Positions 43,120 through 53,168 of a stretch of DNA of 64,000 bases are shown piece after piece. A program made the translations under genes and the position numbers. The notes below the pieces were generated by a model. The model saw only the letters and a program-made list of their open reading frames with translations, had not been told where the DNA came from and ran no database searches. Each line of letters starts with the position of its first letter. Position 1 is the first letter of the stretch. This DNA is from Sporosarcina luteola (lineage in GTDB: Bacteria; Bacillota; Bacilli; Bacillales_A; Planococcaceae). The stretch spans positions 310,001 to 374,000 of the forward strand of contig JACHLS010000004.1 in assembly GCA_014204635.1 (NCBI GenBank), written 5' to 3'.

Positions 43120-44019
43120 TTAAATGAACCGGTTGACAAGGGTGCCAATGCCTTCAATCGAAATTTTCACGACGTCCCCTTTTCTCAAAAATGTCGGAGG
43201 GTTCATCCCTTTTCCGACTCCCGCCGGCGTTCCTGTTAGAATGACATCTCCCGGCTCTAATGTGACATACTTAGAAATCTCCGAGATGAGTTCATCGATT
43301 TTAAAGATCATATCGGAAGTATTGCCGTTCTGACGGACCTCATCGTTCACTTTTGTCGCGACTGTCAGCTGCTGTGCATTGGGAATTTCATCTTTCGTTA
43401 CAATGTACGGTCCCATAGGACAGGAGCCATCCAAGCTTTTGCCGAGGAAAAACTGTTTATGGGCGGTTTGGATATCACGTGCGGTGATATCATTTGCAAT
43501 CGTGTAGCCGAATACATAATCATATGCTTGTTGCTTTTGGATATGATGCCCTCTTTTGCTAATGACAATCGCTAATTCCCCTTCATAGTCCAGCTGATCT
43601 GTCACATTGTCATGGATCGGCAAGTCCTGCTCATCCGCCGCAATCGAGGTAGGCGATTTAGTGAAAATCATCAATTTTTCAGGCGGCGCACCCGAACCCA
43701 TCTCCGCTGCATGATCCGCATAATTTTTACCTACACAAAGAACGTTTTTCGGTGTTCGTGGAATCGGGGAGAGCCATTCAATTGCCGTAAAGGCATGTTT
43801 GAACTGTTCCACGGTTTCTGCTTCCCGTGCCTTCTCGACCAGTTGGCGTACCTTTTCGACGAAATCCATACCGAGCGCGATTCCCTCAATAATCGTCTGT
43901 GGAAAATCCGTTTCCCCGAACGACTCGGCGATTGCTAAGACATCCCATACCGCTTCTTCTTTCTTTACCTTCGGACCAAACTTAACATTTCCATCATGTT
44001 GGAACGATAATAATTTCAT
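43120..44019 (-). CDS. yisK: Fumarylacetoacetate hydrolase family protein (YisK)
   Basis: 299 residues with the FAH fold: PRTPKNVLCVGKNYADHAAEMG, FTKSPTSIAADEQDLPI, DYEGELAIVISKRGHHI with metal-binding Glu pair, YTIANDITARDIQ, and TLEPGDVILTGTPAGVGKGMNPPTFLRKGD. YisK of B. subtilis has oxaloacetate decarboxylase-type activity and affects Mbl-dependent cell shape; transfer of that role is inference from family. GGAAGG lies before ATG. Confidence 0.9.
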   Translation of the reverse strand: MKLLSFQHDGNVKFGPKVKKEEAVWDVLAIAESFGETDFPQTIIEGIALGMDFVEKVRQLVEKAREAETVEQFKHAFTAIEWLSPIPRTPKNVLCVGKNYADHAAEMGSGAPPEKLMIFTKSPTSIAADEQDLPIHDNVTDQLDYEGELAIVISKRGHHIQKQQAYDYVFGYTIANDITARDIQTAHKQFFLGKSLDGSCPMGPYIVTKDEIPNAQQLTVATKVNDEVRQNGNTSDMIFKIDELISEISKYVTLEPGDVILTGTPAGVGKGMNPPTFLRKGDVVKISIEGIGTLVNRFI

Positions 44020-44061
44020 GGTGTATGCCCATCCTTCCGTCAGATATCAACTCTATTTCCC

Positions 44062-44094
44062 AAAAATGAAAGATTGTTTATTCCTCACAATCTT
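44062..44094 (-). terminator. Terminator of the addB-addA-DUF418 operon
   Basis: Reverse strand: AGATTGT/ACAATCT stem (arms 44088-44094 and 44071-44077) followed by TTCATTTTT. Confidence 0.7.
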
Positions 44095-44106
44095 CTAGAT
44101 GTATTT

Positions 44107-45297
44107 CTACAACGCTTGCGCTTTTCCTTCTTTTTTCGGCAAGTTTTTTCCGTATGTTCCGATTCTCCAAATCCATTCAAAAGGGCCCATCCTAAATTTC
44201 ATTAACCATAATTCCGCAAAAATAACTTGAATGACAAATAGTCCAACTGCGATCCACGTTCCCGTCGCCAAATCGACTTTGCCGTACAAGCCGAAGCCAT
44301 AGCTATTAAATAGTAACGTCGCGACAATTGATTGGGTCAAATAGGTTGTAAGCGACATCCTGCCAGCTTTTGAAATCGGCCGGAAGATGGTCCGGAATAA
44401 AGGCACTTGGAAAAGCAGAAGAACTACCCCCCCGTAGCCGATCGCCAATATGGGACCGCCGATTAATTGCTGAAGCAGTTCATAGTGGCTGGCCGGTTTG
44501 TCGATATAAGGAATTGATTTGATCACTATGCCGCCAACTAATGCGATGATGGTGACGATGGCAATACGCCCCTTCCACTCTCCGGCGCGTTCAAATAATT
44601 TCGCCTTAGATAGGGCCGCACCAAGCATGATAAGCGGAAGGATCATAAAGGGAGCCATAAACGCACTGCTTAAGCCATATTTCACCCATTCTACTGCACG
44701 GAATGCGAAGGCTTCCCAATAAGTCCCATGGCCATATGCTGTGATCGCCAGTTCAATCTGCTGGATATCTACATAATCATTCAGCACCTGACTGGAGTCC
44801 GCCCTATTGATCAGATAAAGCACTCCTATTAAGAGGAGCGTGGGAATCAAATAGACAGCGGCCGCAATTGGTGCAATCCACCGTTTCGGAATGCGCACCG
44901 CCGCGATCATGACAAATCCCATCAATGCGTATGTGAATAAAATATCTCCTGACCAGACGAATAAGGCATGAAGCAAACCGAACAGCAGCAGGATGGCGAG
45001 CCGTCTCGCCATGACCGGGGCATACGGCTTGCCAGCAGCTCTGGCTTTCTCATATTGCATATTCAACCCGTAGCCGAACATCATCGCAAACAGTGGATAA
45101 AAACTTGCTTGCACGAAAATATTAATAATCTTAAACGTCTCCGCATCGCCCGGCGTACTGAACCAGGAGTGAGGCTCCAAATAAAAAAAAGGGGAATGGA
45201 ACGTCAGCATGTTCGCAATGAAAATGCCGAGCAATGCAAAACCTCTCAACATATCCAGTGATTCAATCCGGTTGTTGAGCGTTGGTGTCAAATTCAA
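44107..45297 (-). CDS. DUF418 (YeiB-like) membrane protein
   Basis: 396 residues, polytopic. The N-terminus RIESLDMLRGFALLGIFIANML is the YeiB/DUF1624-like opening. It is followed by MFGYGLNMQYEKARAAG, RRLAILLLFGLLHALFVWSGDIL and the C-terminal DUF418 block with GRMSLTTYLTQSIVATLLF and IQVIFAELWLMKFRMGPFEWIWR. Such proteins resemble acyltransferase-3 family members; substrates unknown. The TTG start overlaps the addA stop codon (TTGA) behind AGGAGG, so translation is coupled to addA. Confidence 0.88.
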   Translation of the reverse strand: MNLTPTLNNRIESLDMLRGFALLGIFIANMLTFHSPFFYLEPHSWFSTPGDAETFKIINIFVQASFYPLFAMMFGYGLNMQYEKARAAGKPYAPVMARRLAILLLFGLLHALFVWSGDILFTYALMGFVMIAAVRIPKRWIAPIAAAVYLIPTLLLIGVLYLINRADSSQVLNDYVDIQQIELAITAYGHGTYWEAFAFRAVEWVKYGLSSAFMAPFMILPLIMLGAALSKAKLFERAGEWKGRIAIVTIIALVGGIVIKSIPYIDKPASHYELLQQLIGGPILAIGYGGVVLLLFQVPLFRTIFRPISKAGRMSLTTYLTQSIVATLLFNSYGFGLYGKVDLATGTWIAVGLFVIQVIFAELWLMKFRMGPFEWIWRIGTYGKNLPKKEGKAQAL

Positions 45298-48200
45298 ACT
45301 GATTCCTCCTGAACACGTAATGTCATCTCACTGTCAAACAGATAGAGCAGCATCTCTTTGATCGTAATCTTTGTAATGTCTTCGATTGCCCTCTTGTATA
45401 GGCTCACCTGAATCCCGTATCGCCTCTGCATTTCCTCCGAGAGCTCCCCTTCCGACTGGAAACGCCCCCGCGTCCGATCGGTTTTGTAATCTAGCAAAAC
45501 CCAGCCATCCGGCTCCTCAAAAAGACAATCCGCGATCCCTTGCATAATTTGATGGTCTCCATCATTTCCCTCATGCGCGTACGTAAATGGCAATTCCTTC
45601 AGAACACGTTTTGCCTTCCGCAAGCGGTCTGCCAGCGGCGTAGCGAAGAAGCGGGTGACGTTGCGGACATCTACTGCATTGGCTTCCTCGGGCGTAAGCA
45701 ACTGCCGTTCGGTCAGTTCCGTTACGAGCCGTTCCACGTCTGCTACGCTATGATTTTGGGCAATATCGATATGTTGCATGATCGTATGCATGGCGGTCCC
45801 GATTTCGGCAGCGGATAGTGTGCGGGATTGCATGAATACGGGCCGGTCATGTAAATAAGGCGTCGTCAATTCATCGTCTTTCGTTGAAAACGGATCATCA
45901 AAATCCGGTTCATCGTTCAACAAGGACAGCCGCTTCAACTCGCTGACTGTCTGTTTCGAGCGTTTTTTCACGGAAGCCATATGCGGATAGCTGTAATCAA
46001 ACCTTCTTTTCACTTCCTGTACCAACAATTCGTCCGGCGTCGCTTCCCGCCCTCCCAAAATTTCAAGCTCTTCCGGCATTTCTTCGAGCTCCTGCTGGAC
46101 TTGCAGCAAGGTGGATACAGGCAGCGCATTGACGTCCCATATGGAAGGATCATCCACAAACTGTCCTCCGTAAGCGAGCCCCATTTTTTCAAAGTCCCGA
46201 TGTCTTGCAATAGCAGGCCCGATCCAATCCAGATAGCCATTTGCACGAGAGCGCACATACTCCGGCAGCATCTCTCCGGGCGGAACGATCTGTGCGTCTT
46301 GCCACTTGCCAATTGATTTCTCAATATCTTTCACCGAAGCAATCAATTCAAGATGCTCCTTGGCACGCGTCATCGCCACATACAAAATCCGCATCTCTTC
46401 CGCTCGCATCTCCAATTGCTTCTTCTCCTTCATTGCAAGGAACGGCAAGGACGTATACGTTATCCGCAAATCCGGATCAATTGCTTTGACCGCGAGCCCG
46501 AAATGCTGATCGAACAAATACGGCTCGTTAAAATCCATCTTGTTGAATTGGCGTCCGATACCTGGCAAGAACACAAACGGGAACTCCAGCCCTTTTGAAG
46601 CGTGAATCGTCATAATCCTCACCACATCTTCCGTTTCGCTGACAAAACGGGCGGCACCTAAATCATCTCCGCGTTTCTGCATCCGATCGATAAAGCGGAG
46701 AAAACGGAAGAGTCCGCGGAAGGATGTCTTCTCATAATCAATAGCCCGGTCGTGAAGTGCCCGTAAGTTCGCCTGACGCTGTTTACCATTTGGCATCGCG
46801 CCGACCATTTCATAATAATGAGTGTCGGAATACACTTGCCAGATCAGATCGGCTAAGGAACCCCGGCGGGCCAGATTGCGCCAATCTTCGAACATAAGGA
46901 AGAACCGCTGCAGCTTCTGCTGCGTCTCTGCTGCAATCCCGGCCCCTCCTTGATCAATGAACGTCCGCAATGCATCATAAAATGGCACTTTCTTGTGCAC
47001 AAGGCGCACTTGAGCCAATTCACTTTCCGTCATGCCGATGAACGGTGCGCGAAGAACCGAAGCAAGCGGGATGTCCTGGTAAGGATTATCGATGACCCGA
47101 AGTGTATTTAGCATAATCATCACTTCGATCGCTTCAAAATAGCCTTGCGATAATTCCGCATAGACCGGAATGCCCGCCAGTTTAAATTCCTCGGCGATCT
47201 CGCCCGACCATGTCATCGACCGCATGAGGATGACGATATCCCGATATGCGAGCGGACGCCGTTTCTGACTGAATGCGTCTGTCACTTCAGCTCCAGAAGC
47301 CATCAGCTCCTGAATCCGATTGATCATATAACGCGCTTCAGCTTGAGAACTTTTCAAGCTCTGCCCCGTCAGCTCAGTCGCTTCTTGCTCCTCCCCCTCT
47401 TCTTCACCATCATAGAGCAAGGCAATCCGGGCTGGCATTTCCTTTTCTGGATAGCGGGCACCGTACTTCAAAGCGGCAGCTTCATCATATTCTATTTCAC
47501 CGACCCGCTCGCCCATTACTTGGGAGAAAATGAAATTCGTCGCATCCAGTACTTCCTTCCGGCTCCGGAAGTTCGCGTTCAAGTCGATTTTCATTCCTTG
47601 ATCGCCATCCGTCTTCGTAAACCGATTGTATTTTCCAAGAAACAAATTTGGCTCGGCCAAACGGAAACGGTAGATCGACTGTTTTACGTCCCCAACCATG
47701 AAAAGGTTCCCATCTGATTCACCGCCGCGTTTCACAAGCTGAATGATCGCTTCCTGCAACAAGTTCGTATCCTGATATTCATCCACCAGCACTTCCGCGA
47801 AGTGGTTCAAATAGTCGAGCGCAATATCAGACGGCACAAGCTTTCCATTTTCCACCTTGGACAAGATCTGCAGCGCATAATGTTCCAAATCGGAGAAGTC
47901 GACGAGTCCCCGGTCGATTTTCACACGGTGATATCGCTCCCCGAAATCGATGACCAGTTCAATGAGCGTATGCATCATTGGTGCCATGAGACGCATTTCA
48001 TCAAGTAAACGTGCAGGAGTCCGGGTGAAATAGGATTCTTTCAAACTATTCACCAGTTTTTTCACGGCATCCCGCAATGCTTTCGCCCGTTTCGCCAATT
48101 CTTCATCACAAGTATTCTTGCGGATTGTGCCTGCTTTTACCCAAGTCAACGAAGCGAAAAATTCATACGTATCGACCCATGTGCCTTCGGTAATCCGCCG

Positions 48201-49013
48201 GATCGCTTCCCGTATCCAAAGCAAATCGGCTTCCGCTGTAGCCGCAAGTGATTCCGGGCCTTCAGGCATCAAAGCAATGCGGCGCATATCCTCCGTCAGT
48301 GCCGCCGCTTCTTCAAGCGAATGCCGGATGGACAATTTCAATGACTCAATGAAACCGAGCTCATCAATGGTCGCGTCCGCGCCAATCTCGTATTCCGCTG
48401 GTATCATCCGCAGCCATTGCTCAGGTGAAGGATGGACGCGGGAGTAATCATAAAGCCGGTCGATCAGCTTTTCGATTGATTGGTCATTCCGGTCCGATGT
48501 GAAGCTGTCTGCAAGCCGGTACATCGGTTCTGGATCTTGGGCATTGTAGGCGTCTTCCAGCACATCCCCGATCGTATCATCGCGCAGCAGGGAGGCCTCT
48601 GTGCTATCCGCAATCCGGAAGCCCGGGTCGATGTCGAGCAAGTAGGCGTATTGCCGGACCACATTCAAACAAAATGAATGCAGCGTCGAAATCTGCGCTT
48701 TATTCAACAGGCTGAGCTGTCTGCGCAAGTGGACGGATTCCGGATGCTCGAGTATCGCTTCCTCGAGCGCTTCCGCCATCCGATGCCTCATTTCCGCCGC
48801 AGCTGCATTCGTAAACGTGACCACTAGCAATTCGTCAACATCAATCGGATGGTCTTGATTGAGCACCTTTTCGATCATGCGGGTAATGAGCACTTTCGTC
48901 TTTCCCGAACCGGCCGCCGCTGAAACGAGCACGTCCTTTCCGGTCGCCCAGATTGCTTTCCACTGGTCATCTGTAAACGTGACATTATCCGGCTTAACGG
49001 GTATGTTCATCAT
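45294..49013 (-). CDS. addA: ATP-dependent helicase/nuclease subunit A
   Basis: 1239 residues. UvrD-type helicase: Walker A SAAAGSGKT near 33-41, LLVVTFTNAAAAEMRHRM (motif Ia), VDEYQDTNLLQEAI (motif II), GDVKQSIYRFRLAEP (motif III), FRSRKEVL, IMTIHASKGLEFPFVFLPG (V) and RILYVAMTRAKEHL (VI). The C-terminal nuclease part has GIADCLFEEPDGWVLLDYKTDR. AddAB unwinds and trims double-strand breaks up to Chi and loads RecA. The 20-base overlap with addB gives fixed coupling. Confidence 0.97.
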   Translation of the reverse strand: MMNIPVKPDNVTFTDDQWKAIWATGKDVLVSAAAGSGKTKVLITRMIEKVLNQDHPIDVDELLVVTFTNAAAAEMRHRMAEALEEAILEHPESVHLRRQLSLLNKAQISTLHSFCLNVVRQYAYLLDIDPGFRIADSTEASLLRDDTIGDVLEDAYNAQDPEPMYRLADSFTSDRNDQSIEKLIDRLYDYSRVHPSPEQWLRMIPAEYEIGADATIDELGFIESLKLSIRHSLEEAAALTEDMRRIALMPEGPESLAATAEADLLWIREAIRRITEGTWVDTYEFFASLTWVKAGTIRKNTCDEELAKRAKALRDAVKKLVNSLKESYFTRTPARLLDEMRLMAPMMHTLIELVIDFGERYHRVKIDRGLVDFSDLEHYALQILSKVENGKLVPSDIALDYLNHFAEVLVDEYQDTNLLQEAIIQLVKRGGESDGNLFMVGDVKQSIYRFRLAEPNLFLGKYNRFTKTDGDQGMKIDLNANFRSRKEVLDATNFIFSQVMGERVGEIEYDEAAALKYGARYPEKEMPARIALLYDGEEEGEEQEATELTGQSLKSSQAEARYMINRIQELMASGAEVTDAFSQKRRPLAYRDIVILMRSMTWSGEIAEEFKLAGIPVYAELSQGYFEAIEVMIMLNTLRVIDNPYQDIPLASVLRAPFIGMTESELAQVRLVHKKVPFYDALRTFIDQGGAGIAAETQQKLQRFFLMFEDWRNLARRGSLADLIWQVYSDTHYYEMVGAMPNGKQRQANLRALHDRAIDYEKTSFRGLFRFLRFIDRMQKRGDDLGAARFVSETEDVVRIMTIHASKGLEFPFVFLPGIGRQFNKMDFNEPYLFDQHFGLAVKAIDPDLRITYTSLPFLAMKEKKQLEMRAEEMRILYVAMTRAKEHLELIASVKDIEKSIGKWQDAQIVPPGEMLPEYVRSRANGYLDWIGPAIARHRDFEKMGLAYGGQFVDDPSIWDVNALPVSTLLQVQQELEEMPEELEILGGREATPDELLVQEVKRRFDYSYPHMASVKKRSKQTVSELKRLSLLNDEPDFDDPFSTKDDELTTPYLHDRPVFMQSRTLSAAEIGTAMHTIMQHIDIAQNHSVADVERLVTELTERQLLTPEEANAVDVRNVTRFFATPLADRLRKAKRVLKELPFTYAHEGNDGDHQIMQGIADCLFEEPDGWVLLDYKTDRTRGRFQSEGELSEEMQRRYGIQVSLYKRAIEDITKITIKEMLLYLFDSEMTLRVQEESV

Positions 49014-52000
49014 CCATCACTTCCTTCCGCATTCTTTCAAGGGATTGCTCCGCATCCAAGTTTTCATAGTTTCGGTACGTGGAGTCAGGGTCAGTCGGAT
49101 CAAATTGGCAGACAGCACGGTAAGCGCAGTATTGACAAGGCATCCGGTCCTTGAGCTTGTAAGGATACACACGGGTGTCTCCTGCAAGCATGCCGTCCCC
49201 CGCCAGCTGATGCCGCTTTCGAACGTAGTGCCGAACGATGTCCAGATCTTCCGAACCAAGCACTTTGGATGCTTTGGTAAAGCTGCCATCCGTTTTCAAT
49301 GCAGCAGGCACAATCGATGACGACTTGCCGATCAGGGCATCCATCCCTCGCACCACTTCCGGGTCTTCCAGCAAATAACCGCGCATCCGGAACGATTTCA
49401 GCAGTTCCTGTTCAATTAAATCCTCTGTCAGCTCCAGCTCCGTCTTGATCATCGGATTGTGGATATGCAAATAAAGGACGCCTGCTGGATCGGCTTTCAG
49501 TCCGATCCATTCTGCGGCATTCTCAACCGCCACATCTAAATAGGTCAGCATCTGCAAGGAAATGCCGTAATAGACATCGGTCAAATCTAAATTCTGAGCA
49601 GACGATTTATAGTCGACGACCCGGACGAAATTCTTTCCGTCAATTTCAGTCGCATCCACCCGGTCGATCCGCCCGCATAGATTCATCTTATTGCCCCGTC
49701 TTAACGGGATTTCAAGCGGCGGCAGCTGCTCACCCGGCCCAAATGCTGCTTCGATTGCGACAGGACGGAAAACGCTCGTTGTCGCCTGCTTTGTTAAAGC
49801 GTAGATTGTCCGCTGCAAAATATGCGTGAGCTTCCGCCGGATATAATGATACCGGCTTGTCGACAAGAGGATTTGATTGAAAAAGCGCGGTGTGATTTCT
49901 TCCATCGCCGTCTTCGCCAATTGCCAGCAGTGCTCTCTGGTGAGTTCGGTCCACGATAGGCCTGTCCGGATCACCTCGTCCGAAATCCATTTCAACGCCG
50001 CGTGGAATAAATCACCGATCGACGGAGCTTCCAACTGGAATTCCATCCGTTCATTCAGCTCCAAGCCGTACGAAGCGAAATGCTGGAATGGACAGCTGTA
50101 ATACGATTCAACACGAGAAACGCTGGAAACGAACGAACGGCCATACAGCCCTTCCGTCAGCTCAGGAGCCAGGCGGTCTGTCCGGTTCTGATCGCTGAGC
50201 GGTTTGGTGATGACCGCCAAAACAGACGTCCAAAGGGGGTCCTCTTCATAATATGCCTTGACGGCACGCCACTCCGGCTCCAATCTTCCCGAATGATCCG
50301 CTTCCTTCATTTTCATTGACAAGTACGGCAACACAGCCCTTGGATGGCTTACGTATTCCATTTGATCCATATCCGACAGCAATTCTGTCGGGTCGGTGAC
50401 AGCGTGCTTCTTTTCAATTCCGGTCAGCAGCTGTTCAATCCGTGGAATATATAACGAAGGAAGCAATGATTTCCCTTCTTCATCCGCTATCGGATAAGAA
50501 ATGAACAACCGCTCTCTCGACGCAGTGAAAGCCCGGTACGCCATGTAGGCTTCATCCATCAGCTTCATCTTGGCAGTCGGCGAAAGTTCCAGCCCATTTT
50601 TCGCAAACCATTCCCGGTCAGCATCGGAAAGAAGGCCTTCCGCGTCAATCCGTTTCGGCAACACGCCGTCATTCACTCCGATGACAAACCCGGCATCGAT
50701 TTCCATCAAACTTGCCAGCTCGATCGTCGTCACAGTCACTTGATCGAGCGAAGGGGGAATTCGGGTGAATTCCAATGTGTCGAATCCTTCGTCCAGAATG
50801 CGGACTGCTTCCTTCGGATCCAACTGCCGATCACCGAACATGAGGACAAATTGATCCAGCACATTAATCCAGTTATCCCATGCTTGCTCATGTTCCGTTG
50901 CCCCGAGCAATCTGCCAGCGCGCTCCTCTTCCATCCGGAGATCGATGATTTTATCATAGACTCGCAAACTTTCCATGAAGGTAAAGAGCGATTCTGCCAC
51001 TTCCCGGCCGTTTCTTGCACGTTTCAAGCGGGCCTCAAACTGTGCAAGCGGTTCTCGAATCAAATCACGCATCAAATGGAGCTCCTGTTGCTGGGCAATC
51101 TCCTCGTCTGTTTGGACTTGCGTAAATTTTTCCAACCCCCGGTACCGTTTCACTACCCAGCGCGTCTCATCAAACCAGCGTGAACCATGAATGCCATTCG
51201 CCAACACATAATTTTCAAGCCGATCTGCCCGCTCCCGCCATATAAACTTGTCCTCGCCATGCGGAAAAAACAGATCTGTCTTCACTGCACGAAACACTGT
51301 TTCATACGACCAATTGGCGAGCACTGCCTCCAAGACGGACCGGGTGAATTCGATCAGCGGATGATGGAGCATCGGCTTTTTCCGGCTAATGAAAACCGGA
51401 ATATCATATTGGCCGAATATCGTTTCAATCAATTCGTCGTACACTTCCGGCTGCCGGTACAACACGGAAATTTCTTTGTACCGCTCTCCTTCCATGACCA
51501 TCTCTCTAATCTTCCGAGCAACTGCATGAACTTCGGCTCGCCGATCCGCTGCCTCAATCAAGGCGATGCACCCTTCTGAAGGCCGAGATGGCATCGGATA
51601 GCGCTCGAACGCCGATTCGAAGAAACGAAGTTCCTCATTATGATAGCGAAGGGCTTTGTCCAGATGAATCGTTTCTTCCATTTCGACCGATTCGGTTCTC
51701 GCGATTTCTCGTAGCCGGAGTGCAGTCCTCACTGGATTGAAAAACAGCTCGTGATCGGCATGGCCGGTCAAGTCGAATTCCATCGGCAGCACGACCGTCA
51801 CCCGTTTGGCATGTTTCATCAATTCCGTTAATATCTCATATTCGCGGGCAGTGAAGTTCTCGAACCCGTCTATATAAATATCGGCCTCTTGCAGAAGGTC
51901 CGAATGTTTGATTTGCGAAGCAAGAAGTGCCAAATGGCCCTCGCTATCCACATAGGAAGTCCCGAGCCGTTCCTCAATCTTCGTGAATAGCAGCGTCAAA

Positions 52001-52485
52001 TCATGCACTTTATCCTGCAATGTCCTCGGGGCATTCGACAGCTCCAAATTGGATCCGAGGTTTGTCAAACATTGGCGATCAAGGCAATATCGGCTGAATT
52101 CTTTCATCAGATCTCCGACTTTTTCCACGAATCCTTTTTTATTCGCGGCTTGCCGGAACAATCTCAACTCATCCTGGTTCTCTTCCAGCACACTCCGCAC
52201 TAACATCCGGTACCCGAAGCCATCGACCTCTTTTCGCGTGATGCCCCCGGTTTCCTGCAAAATCCGCCAAGCCAGCCGTTTGAATGTGGATACTTGGGCC
52301 CGAATGATACCCCGAAGGCCAAAATTGACAGACAAACTATGCTCCATGGAATACGACATTTGATCCGGAACTAGGAGGACAATCGCCGGCCCAAGCGGAT
52401 CTGCTTGCAGAGCAGACGCAATCTCCCGCTCAATGAACGTCGTCTTCCCGGTTCCCGCTCTACCTGTAATAAATCGCAAAGACAT
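48994..52485 (-). CDS. addB: ATP-dependent helicase/nuclease subunit B
   Basis: 1163 residues. Helicase-like N-terminus with Walker A GRAGTGKTTF at 8-17 and LLVPDQMSYSMEHSL. The C-terminal nuclease has LCGRIDRVDATEI and FVRVVDYKSSAQNLDL (D...DYK). Four Cys for the Fe-S cluster are at VESYYSCPFQHFAS and CQYCAYRAVCQFD. It recognises Chi and cuts the 5' strand with AddA. GAGAGGAG lies before the ATG. The phased repeat array lies upstream. Confidence 0.97.
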   Translation of the reverse strand: MSLRFITGRAGTGKTTFIEREIASALQADPLGPAIVLLVPDQMSYSMEHSLSVNFGLRGIIRAQVSTFKRLAWRILQETGGITRKEVDGFGYRMLVRSVLEENQDELRLFRQAANKKGFVEKVGDLMKEFSRYCLDRQCLTNLGSNLELSNAPRTLQDKVHDLTLLFTKIEERLGTSYVDSEGHLALLASQIKHSDLLQEADIYIDGFENFTAREYEILTELMKHAKRVTVVLPMEFDLTGHADHELFFNPVRTALRLREIARTESVEMEETIHLDKALRYHNEELRFFESAFERYPMPSRPSEGCIALIEAADRRAEVHAVARKIREMVMEGERYKEISVLYRQPEVYDELIETIFGQYDIPVFISRKKPMLHHPLIEFTRSVLEAVLANWSYETVFRAVKTDLFFPHGEDKFIWRERADRLENYVLANGIHGSRWFDETRWVVKRYRGLEKFTQVQTDEEIAQQQELHLMRDLIREPLAQFEARLKRARNGREVAESLFTFMESLRVYDKIIDLRMEEERAGRLLGATEHEQAWDNWINVLDQFVLMFGDRQLDPKEAVRILDEGFDTLEFTRIPPSLDQVTVTTIELASLMEIDAGFVIGVNDGVLPKRIDAEGLLSDADREWFAKNGLELSPTAKMKLMDEAYMAYRAFTASRERLFISYPIADEEGKSLLPSLYIPRIEQLLTGIEKKHAVTDPTELLSDMDQMEYVSHPRAVLPYLSMKMKEADHSGRLEPEWRAVKAYYEEDPLWTSVLAVITKPLSDQNRTDRLAPELTEGLYGRSFVSSVSRVESYYSCPFQHFASYGLELNERMEFQLEAPSIGDLFHAALKWISDEVIRTGLSWTELTREHCWQLAKTAMEEITPRFFNQILLSTSRYHYIRRKLTHILQRTIYALTKQATTSVFRPVAIEAAFGPGEQLPPLEIPLRRGNKMNLCGRIDRVDATEIDGKNFVRVVDYKSSAQNLDLTDVYYGISLQMLTYLDVAVENAAEWIGLKADPAGVLYLHIHNPMIKTELELTEDLIEQELLKSFRMRGYLLEDPEVVRGMDALIGKSSSIVPAALKTDGSFTKASKVLGSEDLDIVRHYVRKRHQLAGDGMLAGDTRVYPYKLKDRMPCQYCAYRAVCQFDPTDPDSTYRNYENLDAEQSLERMRKEVMDDEHTR

Positions 52486-52622
52486 AAACGGCCACTCCTC
52501 TCTATCTTGTAAAAATAAAAATGCCTGTTCTCTATCTTTCTATTGTACCGAAAGATGAACTGGACAGGAACTAATTGCATTGGGCCATATAGTGGAAGTG
52601 CTGATGGAGTGGAGGTTGCGCA

Positions 52623-53098
52623 CATAAACCAACTCGGAGTGAGCATAAATACGAGGCAGCCCGCGCATAAGCGAACTCAAGGCGAGCATTAACATGACTC
52701 ACCCGCGCATAAACGAACTCAAAGCGAGCAGTAACACGACTCACCCGCGCATAAACGAACTCAAGCGAGCAGTAACACAACTCAGCCGCGCATAAGCAAA
52801 CTCGAAGCGAGCAGTAACACGACTCACCCGCGCATAACCGAACTCGAAGCGAGCAGTAACACGACTCACCCGCGCATGAGCAAACTCAAAGCGAGCATTA
52901 ACACAACTCAGCCGGGCATAAACAAACTCGAAGCGAGCAGTAACACGACTCAACCGTGCATAACCGAACTCGAAGTGAGCATTAACACGACTCACCCGCG
53001 CATAAACGAATCCAAGCGAGCATTAACACAACACAGCCGCGCATAAACGAACTCAAGCGAGCATTAACACAACTCAACCGCGCATAACCGAACTCTAA
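52623..53098. repeat. 42-bp tandem array (12 units), helix-phased
   Basis: Twelve units whose CATAA (or variant) starts at 52623, 52666, 52708, 52750, 52791, 52833, 52875, 52917, 52959, 53001, 53042 and 53083: steps of 41-43, mostly 42. Each unit is itself two 21-base halves: CATAAACGAACTC plus AAAGCGAG, and CAGTAACACGACTC plus ACCCGCG. Divergence among units is 5-20 percent by eye. The reverse-strand frames across it repeat a 14-residue motif (SRVTARFEFVYARL-like) and are not genes. The array lies between the TVP38 gene's 3' end and the addB start. Confidence 0.9.
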
Positions 53099-53168
53099 GC
53101 AAGCTCAAAAAAGGAGTACCTAAACGGCACCCCCTTCCCAAACACATTGCTATCCCCAAACGTTTCCC

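Noticed and set aside
52571-52995. Reverse-strand frames repeating RVTARFEFVYAR-like motifs
   Set aside because: Translation of the 42-bp repeat; units of 41 and 43 bases break the frame, so no continuous protein exists.
52623-53098. CRISPR array
   Set aside because: There are no unique spacers: both halves of every 42-bp unit are repeated, and no cas gene is in the window.
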